This document shows, piece after piece, positions 22,383 to 35,240 of a stretch of 64,000 bases of DNA. The stretch covers positions 25,048,001-25,112,000 of the forward strand of contig CM114273.1 in the NCBI GenBank assembly GCA_050084515.1. The letters are read 5' to 3'. This DNA is from Blasia pusilla. Its lineage: Eukaryota > Marchantiophyta > Marchantiopsida > Blasiales. A program made the position numbers and the translations under genes. The stretch's first letter is position 1. Each line of letters begins with the position of its first letter. Under the pieces are notes generated by a model. That model was given only the letters and a program-made list of their open reading frames with translations, did no database searches and was not told where the DNA came from.

Positions 22383-22640
22383 TTGAGGACAAAAGCACAA
22401 GTAACCGCTGACTTGAAAACTAAACTAGACTTCCAAGCAGCCAGGGGAAACGAACTAGAAGATAAGATCAATCCCATCACTAGTGGGCACAATTTTTTCA
22501 TGGATGAGAAACAAGAGACATTCCAAATAAGGTGCCATCATACTATATCCAAGCTTTTAAGTCTAGGTTTATTAACGAGTGGATGGATGAATGCTTACTT
22601 ATCTCAGTACATAATTCCCACTCTAGTTTCACGTTTGTAA
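22383..22640 (+). other. Coiled-coil-like unidentified frame
   Basis: 85-codon frame starting 'MRTKAQVTADLKTKL', rich in charged and leucine-type heptad spacing over the first 50 residues, open somewhat upstream as well. A similar charged, helical frame occurs at 24565-24759. They could be exons or debris of one coiled-coil gene on the plus strand, separated by a miniature element at 22888-23223. I do not recognise the protein. Confidence 0.25.
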
Positions 22641-22887
22641 AATTATGGCTTCAAGACAGAAAAGTTGCAAACTCTTGAGGGTGTAGGGGTCTATTGAATT
22701 TGGACTCGAGCGATACACATAATGAAGAGACTTTGGAGAAAAACAAGCACAACAGGTTTTTGCGCTCAAGAATTTGTACCAAGAAATGAAGTAAGAGCCC
22801 TAAAGCGAGCTCGCAGTTCCTCTAGCTTATTGGGAGACCTTGCAATGTAACCATGGTCACAAACAGAGCGATAGTAACTCCTTGGGG

Positions 22888-23223
22888 CATGGTTGCACAA
22901 AAATGGAGAAGTCCTTCCTTAGGACGGACATGGATGGACAAGTCTAGATATGTCCACGGACATGGGTTCCAAGAGGTGGGAACTACACTTTTAGTCCATG
23001 ATGGAAGGCAAGGCAAGGATGAGGGGAGTAGTGAGGGAGGAGGGAGTGGAGGTGAAGGTGAAGGGAGGAAGAAATGAGGGAGTATGGAACACGAAGGCAA
23101 GTAAGGGGAATGAGAAAGAAGGGAAAAGTGAGGCCCATACATAGGACGGACATAAGTATGTGGATTTATGTCCGCGGACATAGACAAGTCCACGGACACA
23201 AACTTTGTCCACATGCAACCTTG
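22888..23223 (-). mobile_element. hAT-like miniature element, copy 4
   Basis: 336-bp copy in reverse orientation, beginning CATGGTTGCA and ending TGCAACCTTG, with the family's GGACATGTCC-type interior and a purine-rich strand. Flanks CCTTGGGG (22880-22887) and CCCCGGGA (23224-23231) match at only 5 of 8, so its target duplication is decayed or this end was altered. Confidence 0.8.
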
Positions 23224-24564
23224 CCCCGGGAATGTTGCTGGTGGGTGCAATAAAGGATGCTTCATTGAACAAGTTAGTAACTGGCACTCGGTTGAGATTC
23301 TCGTCAGATTGACATATGGATGCTATCAAAGTTGGTATTACCATCCATATCGGGAGGGTAGAACCGTAAACGTCAAAACTTTAAGGCATATGGCTTCAAA
23401 TCTTCCTTCACTGAAGAAGCTCTTCTGGTTAGCTCCATCTGAGTTGCAAGTGTCAAAGTCTGTGAGTGCAGCTCTGGTTTTTCACACCAGTTCTGGCAAG
23501 TTGTGCACTGGAATGTACTCTGACAGTATTCTGCGGACAATTGCAAGCTCTTGCAGATTAGAAGTGAAGGTCCCTCGTCTTCGTGGAGGCTCCGATCGGA
23601 AGGGAATGTATATGTTTTGTTCTATATTAGGTCACCTTCAACTCACCTGAGGAAACAGACCTTCCAATAGGGCATCTCACATTTTTCCAAGGGCATCTCA
23701 TTCGACCACTAATGTGGAAATCAGTGCTGCAAATTTTTTCTTTCTACCATCTATCTGCAGCTTTCAAATTCAACCAGAAGTGCCCGGTACGTTTCAAGAG
23801 GTGTTCAGTTCACATAACATTGATTGCACTTACTTTAGAATGGGAATTCCAATGATTGACAGGACTCGGTAGCTCTGTTATGTATATGGATGGATTCCGG
23901 CTTTGCTTTGCTCGTGCCCGTGCAGTTACTAGTTCCAAGCGCTCACAGCTCGACTCTTGGACTGATTCATTCATCAAAGTTTCCCTGTATTCAATTCTGA
24001 TAATGTTATTGTGGTTGAAGGGACATGGAGACACATGTGGACGTACCCGATCCTCACAAGCTCCTTCACATGGATGAGCCTCGGGTGAACGTTTGGGGCC
24101 TGTCCAACAGTCTTTCTGGGTGTGCAGTCAACTTACTGGAAGCAGAACATTTGGAAATTCGTGGGACTTTATTCTACTACCTTCTAGGGAAGACTCAGGT
24201 GTATGACACACAGGAGCAAGCCTAGTGAATGCTCACAGATTTCCAAGGGCAAATCTCCCTAGATGGGCATTTCGCAAGAAAAAATAACCGCCATCAATTC
24301 GGATCTCAGAGGTACAGCTTGTGGTGAATGCTTCACCTAGAGATGGTTCATACAATTCTCTTTGCAACCCAAATGAGGTTACTTACTACAGAGGTGATCT
24401 CAACTTTTATTATGTGTTGCATTCCGATACAATCTCAATTTTAAGTCGTCATGCCTATTGGAGCATGCTATATGAGGCTGTGAATACAGAAAGCATCCTT
24501 ACAGAATTTTCAAACTTGTTCTTGCAGAGATGTTCATATCGTATGTCCTTCGGTACCCTTCGAA
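23224..24564. other. Unclassified, weakly coding-like sequence
   Basis: Contains a plus-strand frame that, outside the miniature element, reads about 23260-23650, and others at 23856-24077, 24025-24225 and 24321-24581. None matches a family I know, and they change frame often. Balanced base composition hints at a decayed gene or transposon. Confidence 0.3.
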
Positions 24565-24884
24565 GTGCGAATCAGCCATAGCCTGCTTCCACCAGCTTGT
24601 GAGGTGTTCAGAAGGCAGAAAAGGCTGCAGGAGTTGAGACAGCAGACTTTGAAATTGATCACTGAAGGGAAATATCTCCAGAAAGAACTGGTCGACATCG
24701 ACACCAAGAAAGCCCAACTAGTCGATAAGCTGGGGATGGCTAATTTTGGTGAAAAGTAATTGTGCGAGAATAAGGCCACTCTCTCCGAGCAAGCCAACCG
24801 TTTCCTATCTTTGGCCCCCTTGTTTAACAAAATAGAAGACCCAAACAACAAGAACCTGACAGCAAAGCTTGTGAGATGCACAAA
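24565..24884 (+). pseudogene. Coiled-coil protein fragment, broken by a stop
   Basis: Frame 24565-24759 encodes 64 residues with a clear helical, charged pattern ('RRQKRLQELRQQTLKL' and 'TKKAQLVDKLG'). After a TAA it continues in the same frame as 'CENKATLSEQANRFLSL' to about 24880. This continuation across one stop suggests real former coding. Family not recognised. It may belong with the helical frame at 22383-22640. Confidence 0.35.
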
Positions 24885-27800
24885 TTAATCCATCACATCT
24901 AGGAATTGGCTACAAATCTTTTGCAGAGATAGAAGCAGGTTCACTCGCAATGATCTCGTTGGAGTATCCAGCCTCCCTATCTACCCCGGTACAACCCCCC
25001 CCCCCCCCCTTCAGACGATTCAACTAAAGATTTGTGCCCGGCTCATGAAAGACTTTAATAAAACTCTGGCAGTTTTTTTCAAGCACTTCATATGAATTTT
25101 GAAAGATTAGTGCATCTTAAAGATATATAACTGTTACCTGCAATAAACCATTCAAATTAAGTTTGGTTGCAAATATCTTTTCACCTTGAATAATTTTGAT
25201 ATCCATCTCGCCGTAAAGCTCAATGCTCCTGTCCATCACCTTCCCCTGTAAAATCCAATTTTGGCACATTCTTGTGAAATTGCACAAACTGAATAGCAAT
25301 ACAGTGGTTGAGTTAGCCAATTCACATTCAAATGGAGGACATTAGTCTGCTTTAAATGCTACTGTAGCTCTTGTAACATGCCTTCAAACCGCTGCCATAA
25401 ACTGGCATGGGAAAATTCTTAAGAAGACTGGCATTACTACAAATCTCAGGAGCTGGTGTTCATCACCTCTCCATATGAAATGTCTGTCGGTATGTCCTTA
25501 CAGTTGCACCAACTTTGTCCGGAAGAACTCCTTGACAATCGAGTATAGCTTCTTGAAATCCGCTTTGAAATGGTGCACGTTCCTCTGCAACATGTACTAC
25601 TGTAGCTGTATTGCAAGGCTCCTCTAACCACTGCTCAGATAGGAACATGTGAAACAACTATGTTCCTGAGAATCATGGGTGCTGGAAGGACTTAGTTAAG
25701 TTCTGGGTGTTAGTGAAGGAAGGCATGAAACTCGCTAGTCTGCCGCATGGCTCCATTGAGAAAGGATGATTGCAAGGGCTGGAAGGGCTGGAAGGGCTGG
25801 AAGGGAGACTACAGAATCTTTAGAAAGTATGCACTAAGTTTCTGAATGGCGGTGTTCAATGTTTCTACCTTTTCTTGCCTCCTACAGTCTTACGGTCAAA
25901 AACTGATCAAGAAGCGAAGGCCAGTAAGATACCCTGGAAAGGCCAATGGAAGAACTCGGAAAACTAAGTGCTGGCTTAAGCAATTGTGTTAGGGCCACCA
26001 AGCTAGATACTAATCAGACCAAGTAATGAGAGCTTCCTGCTAATTTTATGGACAGATTCAAACTCGCTTCAAGCTCAATCTTAGAAGCACTGCAATGAGT
26101 CAAAAATTTAGAAGAGCAAAAAACCAATATTTACAACAAATCTGTGCCATCATCTCTAGGATCTGATACGGACCACAAGACTAGTTCAAACCTCTCAGAT
26201 ATGCAGCATACATGCTCTCAGCTACTAGAAGCTCCATGTGCCGATTACCCATTATACCTTACTAAATGAGGAGGGGATCCGGTCCATAAATCAACTTTGA
26301 AATTCTTTCCAACCTAAAACAGCAAATGATAGTCATTAGAAATTTCCTTAAGCAAAAAACCACAACCAAACTAGTCTGAGCCCAACCTTGAACACCTATG
26401 TCACAGCCCTACCCATCAGGAATATGTCAAGGGGAGCTGGTATTAAACTTAAATTTGACGAATTTTAGCCTGTGCTAATGATCATGCACTCACTCACACC
26501 TTCACTATTTCATCTTGTCTTCCGTGAAAAGCTGCATCCAAAAGATCATCCGCAGTTTTCTCGAAGTAACCCAACATGAGAACACTATCTCTCATCTTCG
26601 AATTGCCAAACCTTGTTAAACCGAGAACTTAACCCAGTTGTCAAGCAAACGACAGTAAATAATAAGCAGTAGCACCGACACCCACGGAGAACTAGTGCAA
26701 TAATTTCTTTCATCCTTGAGTGTAACAAGCAAGACAGGTGCAACCAGATGACTTCAGACCAAGGTGAAAAAGAAGACTAAAGTGAAACTAAAAGTAGCCA
26801 GTGAGAGAAGCGAGACAGCTTAGTACACAATGAAGAAACACTTCGTTGGAGCTATGTATACCAAACTTCAGCAACAGGACGAAAACGAGTTTTAGCGGGT
26901 CTATGCGGTTTCCCCCAGTCATCTGGAAAGCATCAACTTCCCTGATGCTAAAATTTGGTTTAATTCATGCTGGCTCTAAGCTGAGAATTCCACAGCACAG
27001 AGCAACACGAAGAGTCGCAATCTATCACAACAATTAATATGGCGACATGACCTACTATGGCAGATTCGTCTATATGTAGAATTGGAATTTTCCTTTTCAA
27101 TGCCATCAGGTAAGTAGATTTGCTGCCAGATAACCAGAAATATATTATGAAGAGAAATCTGATCTGTCTAAGGAGATGGGGCCATCTCCTTATATTGTGT
27201 AAGAGGCTTCCGAGCCCTGGAGTACTGTCTACTTGAGCAACCACCACACATCATGACGCTATTAATATTTGACATGTAAAATTTGATGGTATTTTCTAGA
27301 CCAAAGTCCTGGTTCACTTCGTTTATGATATGAAATCCTTCATTCACTGGACCACTACAACTTTGGGCTCAAGAGGTTGGTAACTGTGCAATTCAAATTT
27401 ATTTTTCTAGTCAAAGGACAATTATTCCTTTCTGCCAACATCTCTCACGCTGAACCATGCAATAATATATGCTTCCTCCAATTACTGGACGCGTTGACTA
27501 CACAATTTTTTTAGCTTCCAATCTGTCAGCAGTACCATAGATTTCACCTCATCCTCACAGACAAATCTACCTTCGAGCTCTCCATGCGTATCGAAACTCA
27601 CAGTTTTCAACAACTACATAGCTGGATACTAACTTAGTTGGCGGGTAAAACTTAGAGATCTTATATCTTTAAGGGTAATCTAGAACTAGGGTTAGCCACT
27701 ATCATGTACCTAGGTTCTGGATTTGTTCAAGAAGATCTGAGAGTCATAAATGCTCTCTCTCATGTATGTATTGTCTTTGCTATGAGATGGGAGATAATTC

Positions 27801-29618
27801 TACAGCTTTTGATGAGGACTTCATGCTCTTCGTGCCCCGTGCAGCACTGGCCCTATTGCTGAGTGATTTGAGACAAAGGAAGAGGAGAATCGGATTGAAT
27901 TTTGAGTTGATAGATCCTCACTAGAAGGCAGTTCGTTTTGTCAATAAAACTAAGCTAATGAAGATTTTTGGTACTAAGTGATGAGAGCCATAAGTGATTT
28001 TTGAGCTGGAGACATCTGAGGATGTATGTTGTGAGTGCAGAGTGTTACTATGTCGAATCCTCCTTAGAATCTGATAAATCATAAAGAGAGTCACATCATG
28101 ATAGTGGTCTGATTAGACAAGTGAGCTAGAAACTGATTCGCTTATTGTGCACGTTGAAATCATGAATAAGCCGAGGCTAGTTTTGATTTTGCACAAGGAG
28201 ATACTTCTGGTGGTCAACCATCTCAGCAGTACCTGCTGTAGAAGGGCTTCATCAACATTGAGGCCCAATAACCTCTAATATCAACAGGGTCCAACACGTC
28301 TATAGATGCAGTACTAACCATAATCCGACAAGGGATCATCATCTTTAACTCCAAGCCCAGTAGGCTCACAAGAGGACGAGGGAGTAGTGTTCGAACTCCT
28401 GGAACTATTACCCACAGAAAGCTGTACGATGTCAATATACTCAACAGCCATCACATCGGTGGTGAGATTGTCCACCATTAGAGCAATGGAAATCAAGTCT
28501 CATCTCTACTCTCCTTCTCACCCCTGCCTTCTTGACTTAAAGAGACCTTGTATCAGTCCTATTGTCATTCAGATAAACTTCCTCCTCCATGTCTTCCAGA
28601 ATATGGCAATCTTCCATATCCTCGTCAACCGTCCAAGGTATGCTTTAATTCCAAGTGTCGAACTCGACATCTTTCCACTTCTTCGATGTCATAAGTTTTC
28701 CCTCTTAGTTTCTAATTAGAAACCCTAAATACATAGCTGCAAACCCCAATACCTTCATATAGGCCACAGAGGATGAATAGATCCCATCCCATCCTGGGAT
28801 GAGGAGATGAGATGTGCCAAGGATCGATACATCACTTCCACAAGCATCATTGAGCTGGAAATACAGAGAACGACGAATATAATGATGCGATCAGACTAAC
28901 ATTTTCGAAGAAGTGCTCAATAGAGTCATTTGCAGGTTGTAAGGAAGCCAAATAAAGACAAAAGAGCATACCATTGTCTTCCCCGATGGCTGTCCTGTCT
29001 CTAAGCACGCTCGCAATGGATCATTGCAGTTTAGTATAAGGAGGTTCATTGTAAGGTCATCCTTCTTACTGCACGATACAGCCAAAGAGTGGGGTGATCA
29101 GTATTTGGAAATGCTCACGTTTTCCATCCTGTTGCATAAAAGCAGGAGTAAATACAGCCACCGAATCGAAAAATCTCTTGGATACACATTTAAGCTTAAG
29201 AATGATACACCTTACAGAGCTACAACTCCATGATCCCTCAACTTTGCAGGAGCACTGCAAAACTAGAGCAGAAAAAGTTCAAACATCTTATATGTCCTTC
29301 ACTGGAGCTTGGACCCTGAGAGTTTAACATCACCTTCCAGCAGCGGCATCAATTTCCAAAGAAGTTAGTATAACAAACTGAGGGACTGCCAGATGAATAA
29401 CTATCAACTTTTTCTGCCTATCTACAAGAAAAAAAAAACCTCACAACCTTGTACCCAGCACCACGAAAAGGTGAAGGGGCCACTTCCTAGTAATAATCCT
29501 ACCACTTATAGAAAACGTGGCTTTCCAGCCCCAATGCAACACATTAGGCACTGAGCACATTTGTAAATGAGGAAGATTATTTCTCTCCAGTGCTAGGAGA
29601 AAAAATGAACGAGAATTC
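24885..29618. other. Unclassified region with scattered short frames
   Basis: No family recognised over 4.7 kb. It contains a run of 15 C at 24995-25009 and three tandem GGGCTGGAA units at 25776-25802. Some minus-strand pieces look coding-like, for example an acidic 'DEDMEDCHILEDMEEEVYL' stretch at about 28560-28620 and a frame through 28880-29040. They could be exons of a split host gene on the minus strand. I cannot find consistent splice junctions by eye. Confidence 0.3.
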
Positions 29619-29973
29619 TTATTTACGGAACTCCAGAGGGCCATGGGAGTTTTCTTTGCAAGTTACACAGCAGTTGGACAGCGAAGAGGGCACCAGTGAG
29701 GACCTAACAGGTCTTTTGGGGCAGGTGATGCGCTCTAGCTTTGACACATCTATTTAAGCACTTAGCAATCTGAATCTGGTTCTTTCGAGCAATGAACTCA
29801 GAGATCTTGAGGGCAGGATCTTGGAAGAGATCAGGAAATTGTTGTCTTATGTGATAGTGGAAATTAAAATAGAAAAGGTAATCCTGTTCATCTTCAAGAG
29901 CCCCTGAGTTGCAATGTCTACCCAATCTGTCCTCTCTTTTCTGTTGAAAATGCAACTGTGAGATCAGGAACAA
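29619..29973 (-). pseudogene. LINE 3' end, fragment III
   Basis: Minus-strand frame 29704-29973 aligns with the end of the LINE reverse transcriptase at 30358-30660: a 'REDRLGRHCNSG' and 'DEQDYLFYFNFH' pair replaces the CxxC/HxxxC zinc-binding motif, so cysteines are lost. The shared 3' untranslated block around 29619-29660 (a 'GGGCCATGGGA' motif on the plus strand) matches 30345-30362. A 3'-only fragment, as expected for 5'-truncated LINE insertions. Confidence 0.7.
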
Positions 29974-30303
29974 AAAAAAAAGAAATTTTTAACTTTTATT
30001 TTTTATTGTGAAAAGTTACTTTTATTATCTGTGGGTAAAAATCTATTTTTTGGATTATTAACTAGACCTTTAGTTTCGTAATAGTCTTCTTTTAGTCTTA
30101 GTTAAAAACCCTTAGGGTTTCATAATAGCCTCCTTTTAGTCTTAGTTAAAGACTTTTTGGGTTTCAGAAAGCCAGGGGCTATCCTATAAGAGCAAGAGAC
30201 TTACCAGAGCACTTTTATTCTCTTCTCTACTTTCCCCAGCTCCTGGACCTGCGAACTTTCTGACAACTGCCCCTCAGCTTGGGTGGTTGACCTATTGTGA
30301 TAG

Positions 30304-31422
30304 AATGAATGAATGAATAGATTTATTGTCCACGGGGACCCCACAGGGCCATGGGACTTAGTTTTCACACTTAACAACAAATTTGGAGAGAGAGCAAGCA
30401 CCAGCGAGAGCCGAAGGGGTCCTCAGAGCCAGGTGAGTGTCCCTGGTCTTCACACAACTATGCAAGAATTTAGCAATCTGAGTCTGATTCTGCCTAGTCA
30501 TGAACGGGAGGACCCTGGGAGCTCGGTGAACAAAGAGATCCGGGAAGTCAAGCCTAATGTGGTCATGAAAGGTGCAGTCGAAGAGGTAGTGATGTTCATC
30601 ATCAACAAGCCCCAAGTTGCAAAATCTACATAATCTGTCCTCTCTTTTTCTCGTGAGAATTTTCCTTTCTCAATCTCCAGTCAGAGAGCCACATCTGAAT
30701 CTCGCTAATGTATGACGAACTTAGTGGGAATGGGGCAGAGAGATGTAGGAGGCTTCTCGCATGGATCTGCAGATTGTTCATGAGGGTGTGGTAGCGCCTC
30801 ATTCTTTCACCATTTTTGTGAGAGGAATTCCCCCGCTTTCCCAGAGGCGTGGTGTCGGCCCTGATTGATGGCAATGTAATTGTTGTGTAATTGTTCAGCA
30901 AGGTCCTGGTGGGTGGCCTTAGGCAGGTCACCGATGGATATTCCCCATTTCATGAGCCACTCCCGTGCGGTCATAGTACCAAGTTTTAGCCCCAAGGGTG
31001 GCACTACTTTTTGAAACCACATAGGCCTGGCGGATAGACGATTGGGATCGCCCTCGCAGATATCCTCAAGGTGTTGGAGAAATGTGATCAGATTTTTAAC
31101 AAAGATGGATCTCCATTGGTACCTCCCCAAACTCAGCCAATAGAATGTCGTGGGGAGTGGTTTTCCTAATGCCTGACTCGACGCATGAAGAGTTTGGGGG
31201 CCTCAAGGCCCCGGGGCCAAGCCTTGAGCCTGGGGCCCCACACTTTGATGCATAGAGTGTGGCTAGGATCACTAGAGCTTTGAATAGATGGAGTTTCTGT
31301 GGAATATGCCACAGTTCCATTCTTCTGCAATTGGATTGTAGCAGGTGTAGACCCCTCAAGCCTGCATTGATCTTGTTGCGACTCCCATTGGCTCTCCATT
31401 GGGGGAGCCAATGGAGAGCCAA
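30304..31422 (-). pseudogene. LINE reverse transcriptase C-terminal part, fragment II
   Basis: Minus-strand pieces in order: 31096-31422 with 'KINAGLRGLHLLQ' and 'LFKALVILATLYASK', matching the post-RT region of LINE ORF2; an intermediate piece at 30807-31130; then 30358-30650 with 'CRFCNLGLVDDEHHYLFDC', a C-terminal zinc-binding motif. The 3' end carries a short (CATT)n-like tail at about 30304-30318. Frameshifts and stops throughout. It is 5'-truncated and lies directly downstream of fragment I in the same orientation. Confidence 0.75.
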
Positions 31423-33480
31423 TGAAGAAGGGAGCTGATGTTTTGGAGGACCTATTGCTAGAGGAGATAGTGTGTTGCCTGAAGAGGCATCAATAGTGTA
31501 GAGAGTCTCTTCTTCCTATAGGGAGGAAGTTTAGGAGCAGTAGATCAATCAGATCTCTCTCATTGTTTTGTAAGTACAAAGTCTCCTTTCCTATTTGACA
31601 TCTGTGAAGCAATTCCATGTATCTGTAATCTGCTGCGACTTCTTGGAGCTTGGAGAAACAAATTAGCTCTGTAATCAAAGTCAGTATTTGTTTACTCCTC
31701 ATTTTGTATTATTTTCTCCGATGAAAATTTCCTTAGTCAACTTCAAGGTCAGTTGAACCGTAACTGAATTTAGCTAAGGAATGACGAAACGTAATGGGGT
31801 GGGGGGCAGAGACATGAGAAACCTGTTTCAAGGATTTCCGGGTATCCATGAAATTTTGATAACGTCCTTTCAATTATAATTGTGATCTCATCCTTTCACC
31901 ATTTTTAGGGACTTATTGTTTCTGTTCTCCCATAGCCTCTGGTGCCAATACAAATTGATAGAGACAGAATCATTGTGTACTTGCTCTGATAGGTCCTGGC
32001 TGGTGCTTGTTGGCAGATCATGGATTGAAATGACCCATTTTCTGAGCCATTCGCTGCATTCATAGTACCATTTTTCCCCCTGTAGCAGTATTTTAGAGGC
32101 TTCAAAAGCTCTTTTAGAAAGGCGGTTGGCACCTTCGTTGATATCTTGAAGTTAATAGGGGAGGTTTTCTCTTCATGCCCAAGCTCCAACACATGAAGAG
32201 CTTCTGAGGGACCTATAGTCCCTAGGGCCATTCAGTGGAGCTGAGGCCCCAAACTTCAGAGGCATAAAGGATGGGTGGGATGACCATGGCTTTGAAGAGA
32301 TGAAGTTATTTAATGTCTGCCACAGTTCTATCTTTTTGCAATTTCTCTCCAGCATGGGTAGACATCTCAATCCTGCATTGATTTTGCTGCGACTGCTATT
32401 AGCTTTCCACTGATTGTTGGGTTTTAGCCTCACACCAAGACAGATGTACTTGCCTAGAATTTCTAAAGCCTCCTTTCTCGGTCTCTGGCCAAAAGTGAAG
32501 GTGTACAACAGCTCTGCAGCTGGGAGCTGAGATCCAAAGATGATTATTTTGGTTTTCTGCAGATTAACTTCCATCCCTGATTTGTTGCAGAATCAGATAG
32601 AGTTGGAGAAAATTTTTTATTCTGGACATGAGAATAATGTCATCAAGCAGAAGTTCAAGTGGATCTCCCTTCACCTCAGAGGGCACCTACTCCAGTTCGT
32701 CAATGTAGAGCCCAAACAATTTAGGTGACAGGGGGGAGCCTTGTTTGACTCCGGTGTCGAAGACATTGTGTCCTACTTGCCCCTTTTAGTAGCAATCTTT
32801 CCCAACACCTTGATATTCAATACTTGGATTTCAGTAAGCTAGTGTGATGATACCCCCACATCCTCCAGACATTTCGAGACGAGTGTCCTTGATACTAAGT
32901 CAAGTGCCTCTTGAAGTCAACAAAACGTGAGATTAGTTTCCCAGGCTTGTGTCCCTATCTAGACTTGGAGGCTTCCTCGATCATTACCTCAAGTTTGAGA
33001 AGGTGATCAAGGCTTCTATGTGATCTCTTGAAACCAGATTGTCCTGTGGCTCAGGCATTCATCTCATCAGCTCCGTCGCTTAGTTTCCTTTCCAGCAATA
33101 GACCATCGAGTTTGGCCATGAGGGCAATCAACATGATGGCTCTGTAGTTGGAGGGTAGCATTGGATCAACCTTGAAGAGTGGATAAATAGTCCTCATTTG
33201 GCATTCTGGTGGAAATCCTTGTCGGACTGTAGTAAAGAACATTCTTGTGAGTGTAAGAGCTATGGCCTCGGTTACAAATCTGAACAGTTGCTCTTGGCAC
33301 CTCAGATCATCTTCTGGTTTATTTTGTAGCCCATGGATGCCTCGTGTGACTTCTTCCAGAGCAAAGAGGTCCAGTGGATCCTGGTTCCCATCTGGTCAAG
33401 GGTTGGTGGGAGCAGCAGTGTGCTAGTTCGAGGTTTGGTGGCCGTATGTGGTCCAGATCTGGAGATCTTGGAGAGGGATG
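31423..33480 (-). pseudogene. Non-LTR (LINE) reverse transcriptase, fragment I
   Basis: Largest LINE copy. Minus-strand motifs in order: 'LDLFALEEVTRGIHGLQ' (about 33330-33370), 'IYPLFKVDPMLPSNYRAI' (33051-33242), 'GFKRSHRSLDHL', a 'VDFK' palm motif with degraded surroundings, 'LLLDDIILMS' (about 32615-32650, the catalytic DD box), then 'VNLQKTKIIIFGS' (32173-32574), then the C-terminal region to 31490. Multiple stops and frameshifts; no endonuclease domain or ORF1 is visible upstream, so it is 5'-truncated near 33480. The clade is not assigned. Confidence 0.82.
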
Positions 33481-34739
33481 TTGTTTCTGCCTCTCACACA
33501 CACACACATTCCTTCGTTAGGTGGTGCCCATCAAGCTGCCTTCTTAAAAACCCACCAGTTAGGTCACATCCAAGTAGAATATTCATGAAATATTTTAAGG
33601 AGAATATGTTTTGTGTCCTTTCCTCCTCCTCTTCCTTCCTTTACTTAATTCCCTCCCTTAAAATTACACATGTCCACACGAAAAGAATACTTTGAAGGAA
33701 CATGTAGATAGTCATTTACATTTTTATTACGTCTTTTACAAGTTCTTGTGAGAAAACATAAAGTGACAAAATCACTGAAATATTTACAAACCTTAGAGAT
33801 ATAAAATATCATAGTCCGTCCATGCGCTCACAGAAGAGCTTCGATGGAACCTGGACATGGAGATAACTCGACATACGAGAATGCCCTACCGCTGCGGCTC
33901 TCGACTATTTCATTACTCGGGAAACTAGGGTTTTTAACCTATTTTTCTTTGTTCCTATTAATAGAAAAAAATTTCCATATAGGGTTGGATAATCCTAGTA
34001 ACGCTACTCCTGAAACCACCTACGTCATATTGCTATGACTCCTTCGACGTCTAAATCAGAACCATCAATCTAGGCTTCTCCTCATACAAGGGTGCCGATC
34101 AGATTAATGGTGCTCACAGAAATGGATGTTGAGAATCCAACAGTTCTCCCTGTTTTTTTTGTGGCCATCTAACATATCCACGTGTCGTACACATGTTTGA
34201 TAATTACTTTCTCCCCACTCTCTCAAACGGTCGCATGCTGATTCAAGACTTGAGGAGTTTCTCCAAACCACAAATATTAATTACAATCGTAATCTATACC
34301 TTCTAATATTGGGCCTTATGCACTCTTTCTACGAGTGGATTGCACATCTAAATTATTGAGACAACACATGTCTTCTTGCGATATTCTTTTTTTCCTTTAG
34401 GCTAAATCCTTCTGTTAATAAATAGAAAATTGGTTCCTCCTTACCTTTTTAATAATATTGGGTGAAATTTTCACCTATGAATTCCAGTGTTCACAAAGTA
34501 GTTCCTTTTAAGAAAATTGGAGTTCTTCTTCCAAAAAAAGAATGTGTGCGCTCTCGTGTGCACTTGAAATCACACCTCCATGAATAACACACATGAATTT
34601 GGAATTCTCTAACTATATTCATAACATATTATTTAAAATCATGGATTTTGAATTCTCTTGTTATATCCAATAACTTGTCGATTAGAGTTTTTACAAGCCT
34701 CTCTTATGAGCACCAAATAGATAATAGGTAACATAGCAC
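33481..34739. other. AT-rich spacer
   Basis: Starts with a short (CA)n run near 33499-33512 and is otherwise AT-rich without a recognisable gene. Frames at 33333-33695 and 33844-34038 are fortuitous or overlap the LINE 5' edge. Confidence 0.5.
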
Positions 34740-35240
34740 TTGAAACCATTACCGTTCCTACTATGAGCCTTAATGCATTTCCAGAAATATGCCACTTGGT
34801 AGGTGCCTCATGAAATGGAGAGATGCATAGAAGCTCCTACTTGCAACGAAATGGAAAATAATCTATTTAGCATCCTTGCTATGAGCCCTAAATGCATTTG
34901 GAGATCTTCACCTACTCTATCCCACAACATGCCACCTAAAGTCATTAGAGCCCTCACTTTCAACCCCAAATGGAAATGGATATCCAATAATATGCCATTC
35001 GTAGATTGCTTATTATATAGTTGGATGCTAATTGGTCCTTAAGTGGTCTAATAAGATGCATATGCGATGCAATGGAAAATATTAAATTTACCACTAACAT
35101 AATGGATTTAGAATTCTTTTGTTGCCCTATTTGGTAACATGCCACCTAAACTAATTATTGCCTTTAACATGAGCTCAAACTAGCTGTCCAAAAATATGCC
35201 TCCTAAAATATTATTGCCTTTACTTTGAACCCAAAATGGA
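34740..35240. repeat. Degenerate tandem repeat array
   Basis: A diverged motif recurs several times: 'TATGAGCC..AATGCATTT' or 'CCCAAATGG', followed by 'CAACAATATGCCACCTAAA'-like sequence and then 'ATTATTGCC'. Instances begin near 34755, 34880, 34950, 35130 and 35180. Spacing is irregular (about 60-130 bp). It may be a decayed minisatellite. No coding potential. Confidence 0.55.

Noticed and set aside
34740-35240. Possible CRISPR-like array
   Set aside because: Repeats are degenerate and irregularly spaced, and the genome is clearly eukaryotic.
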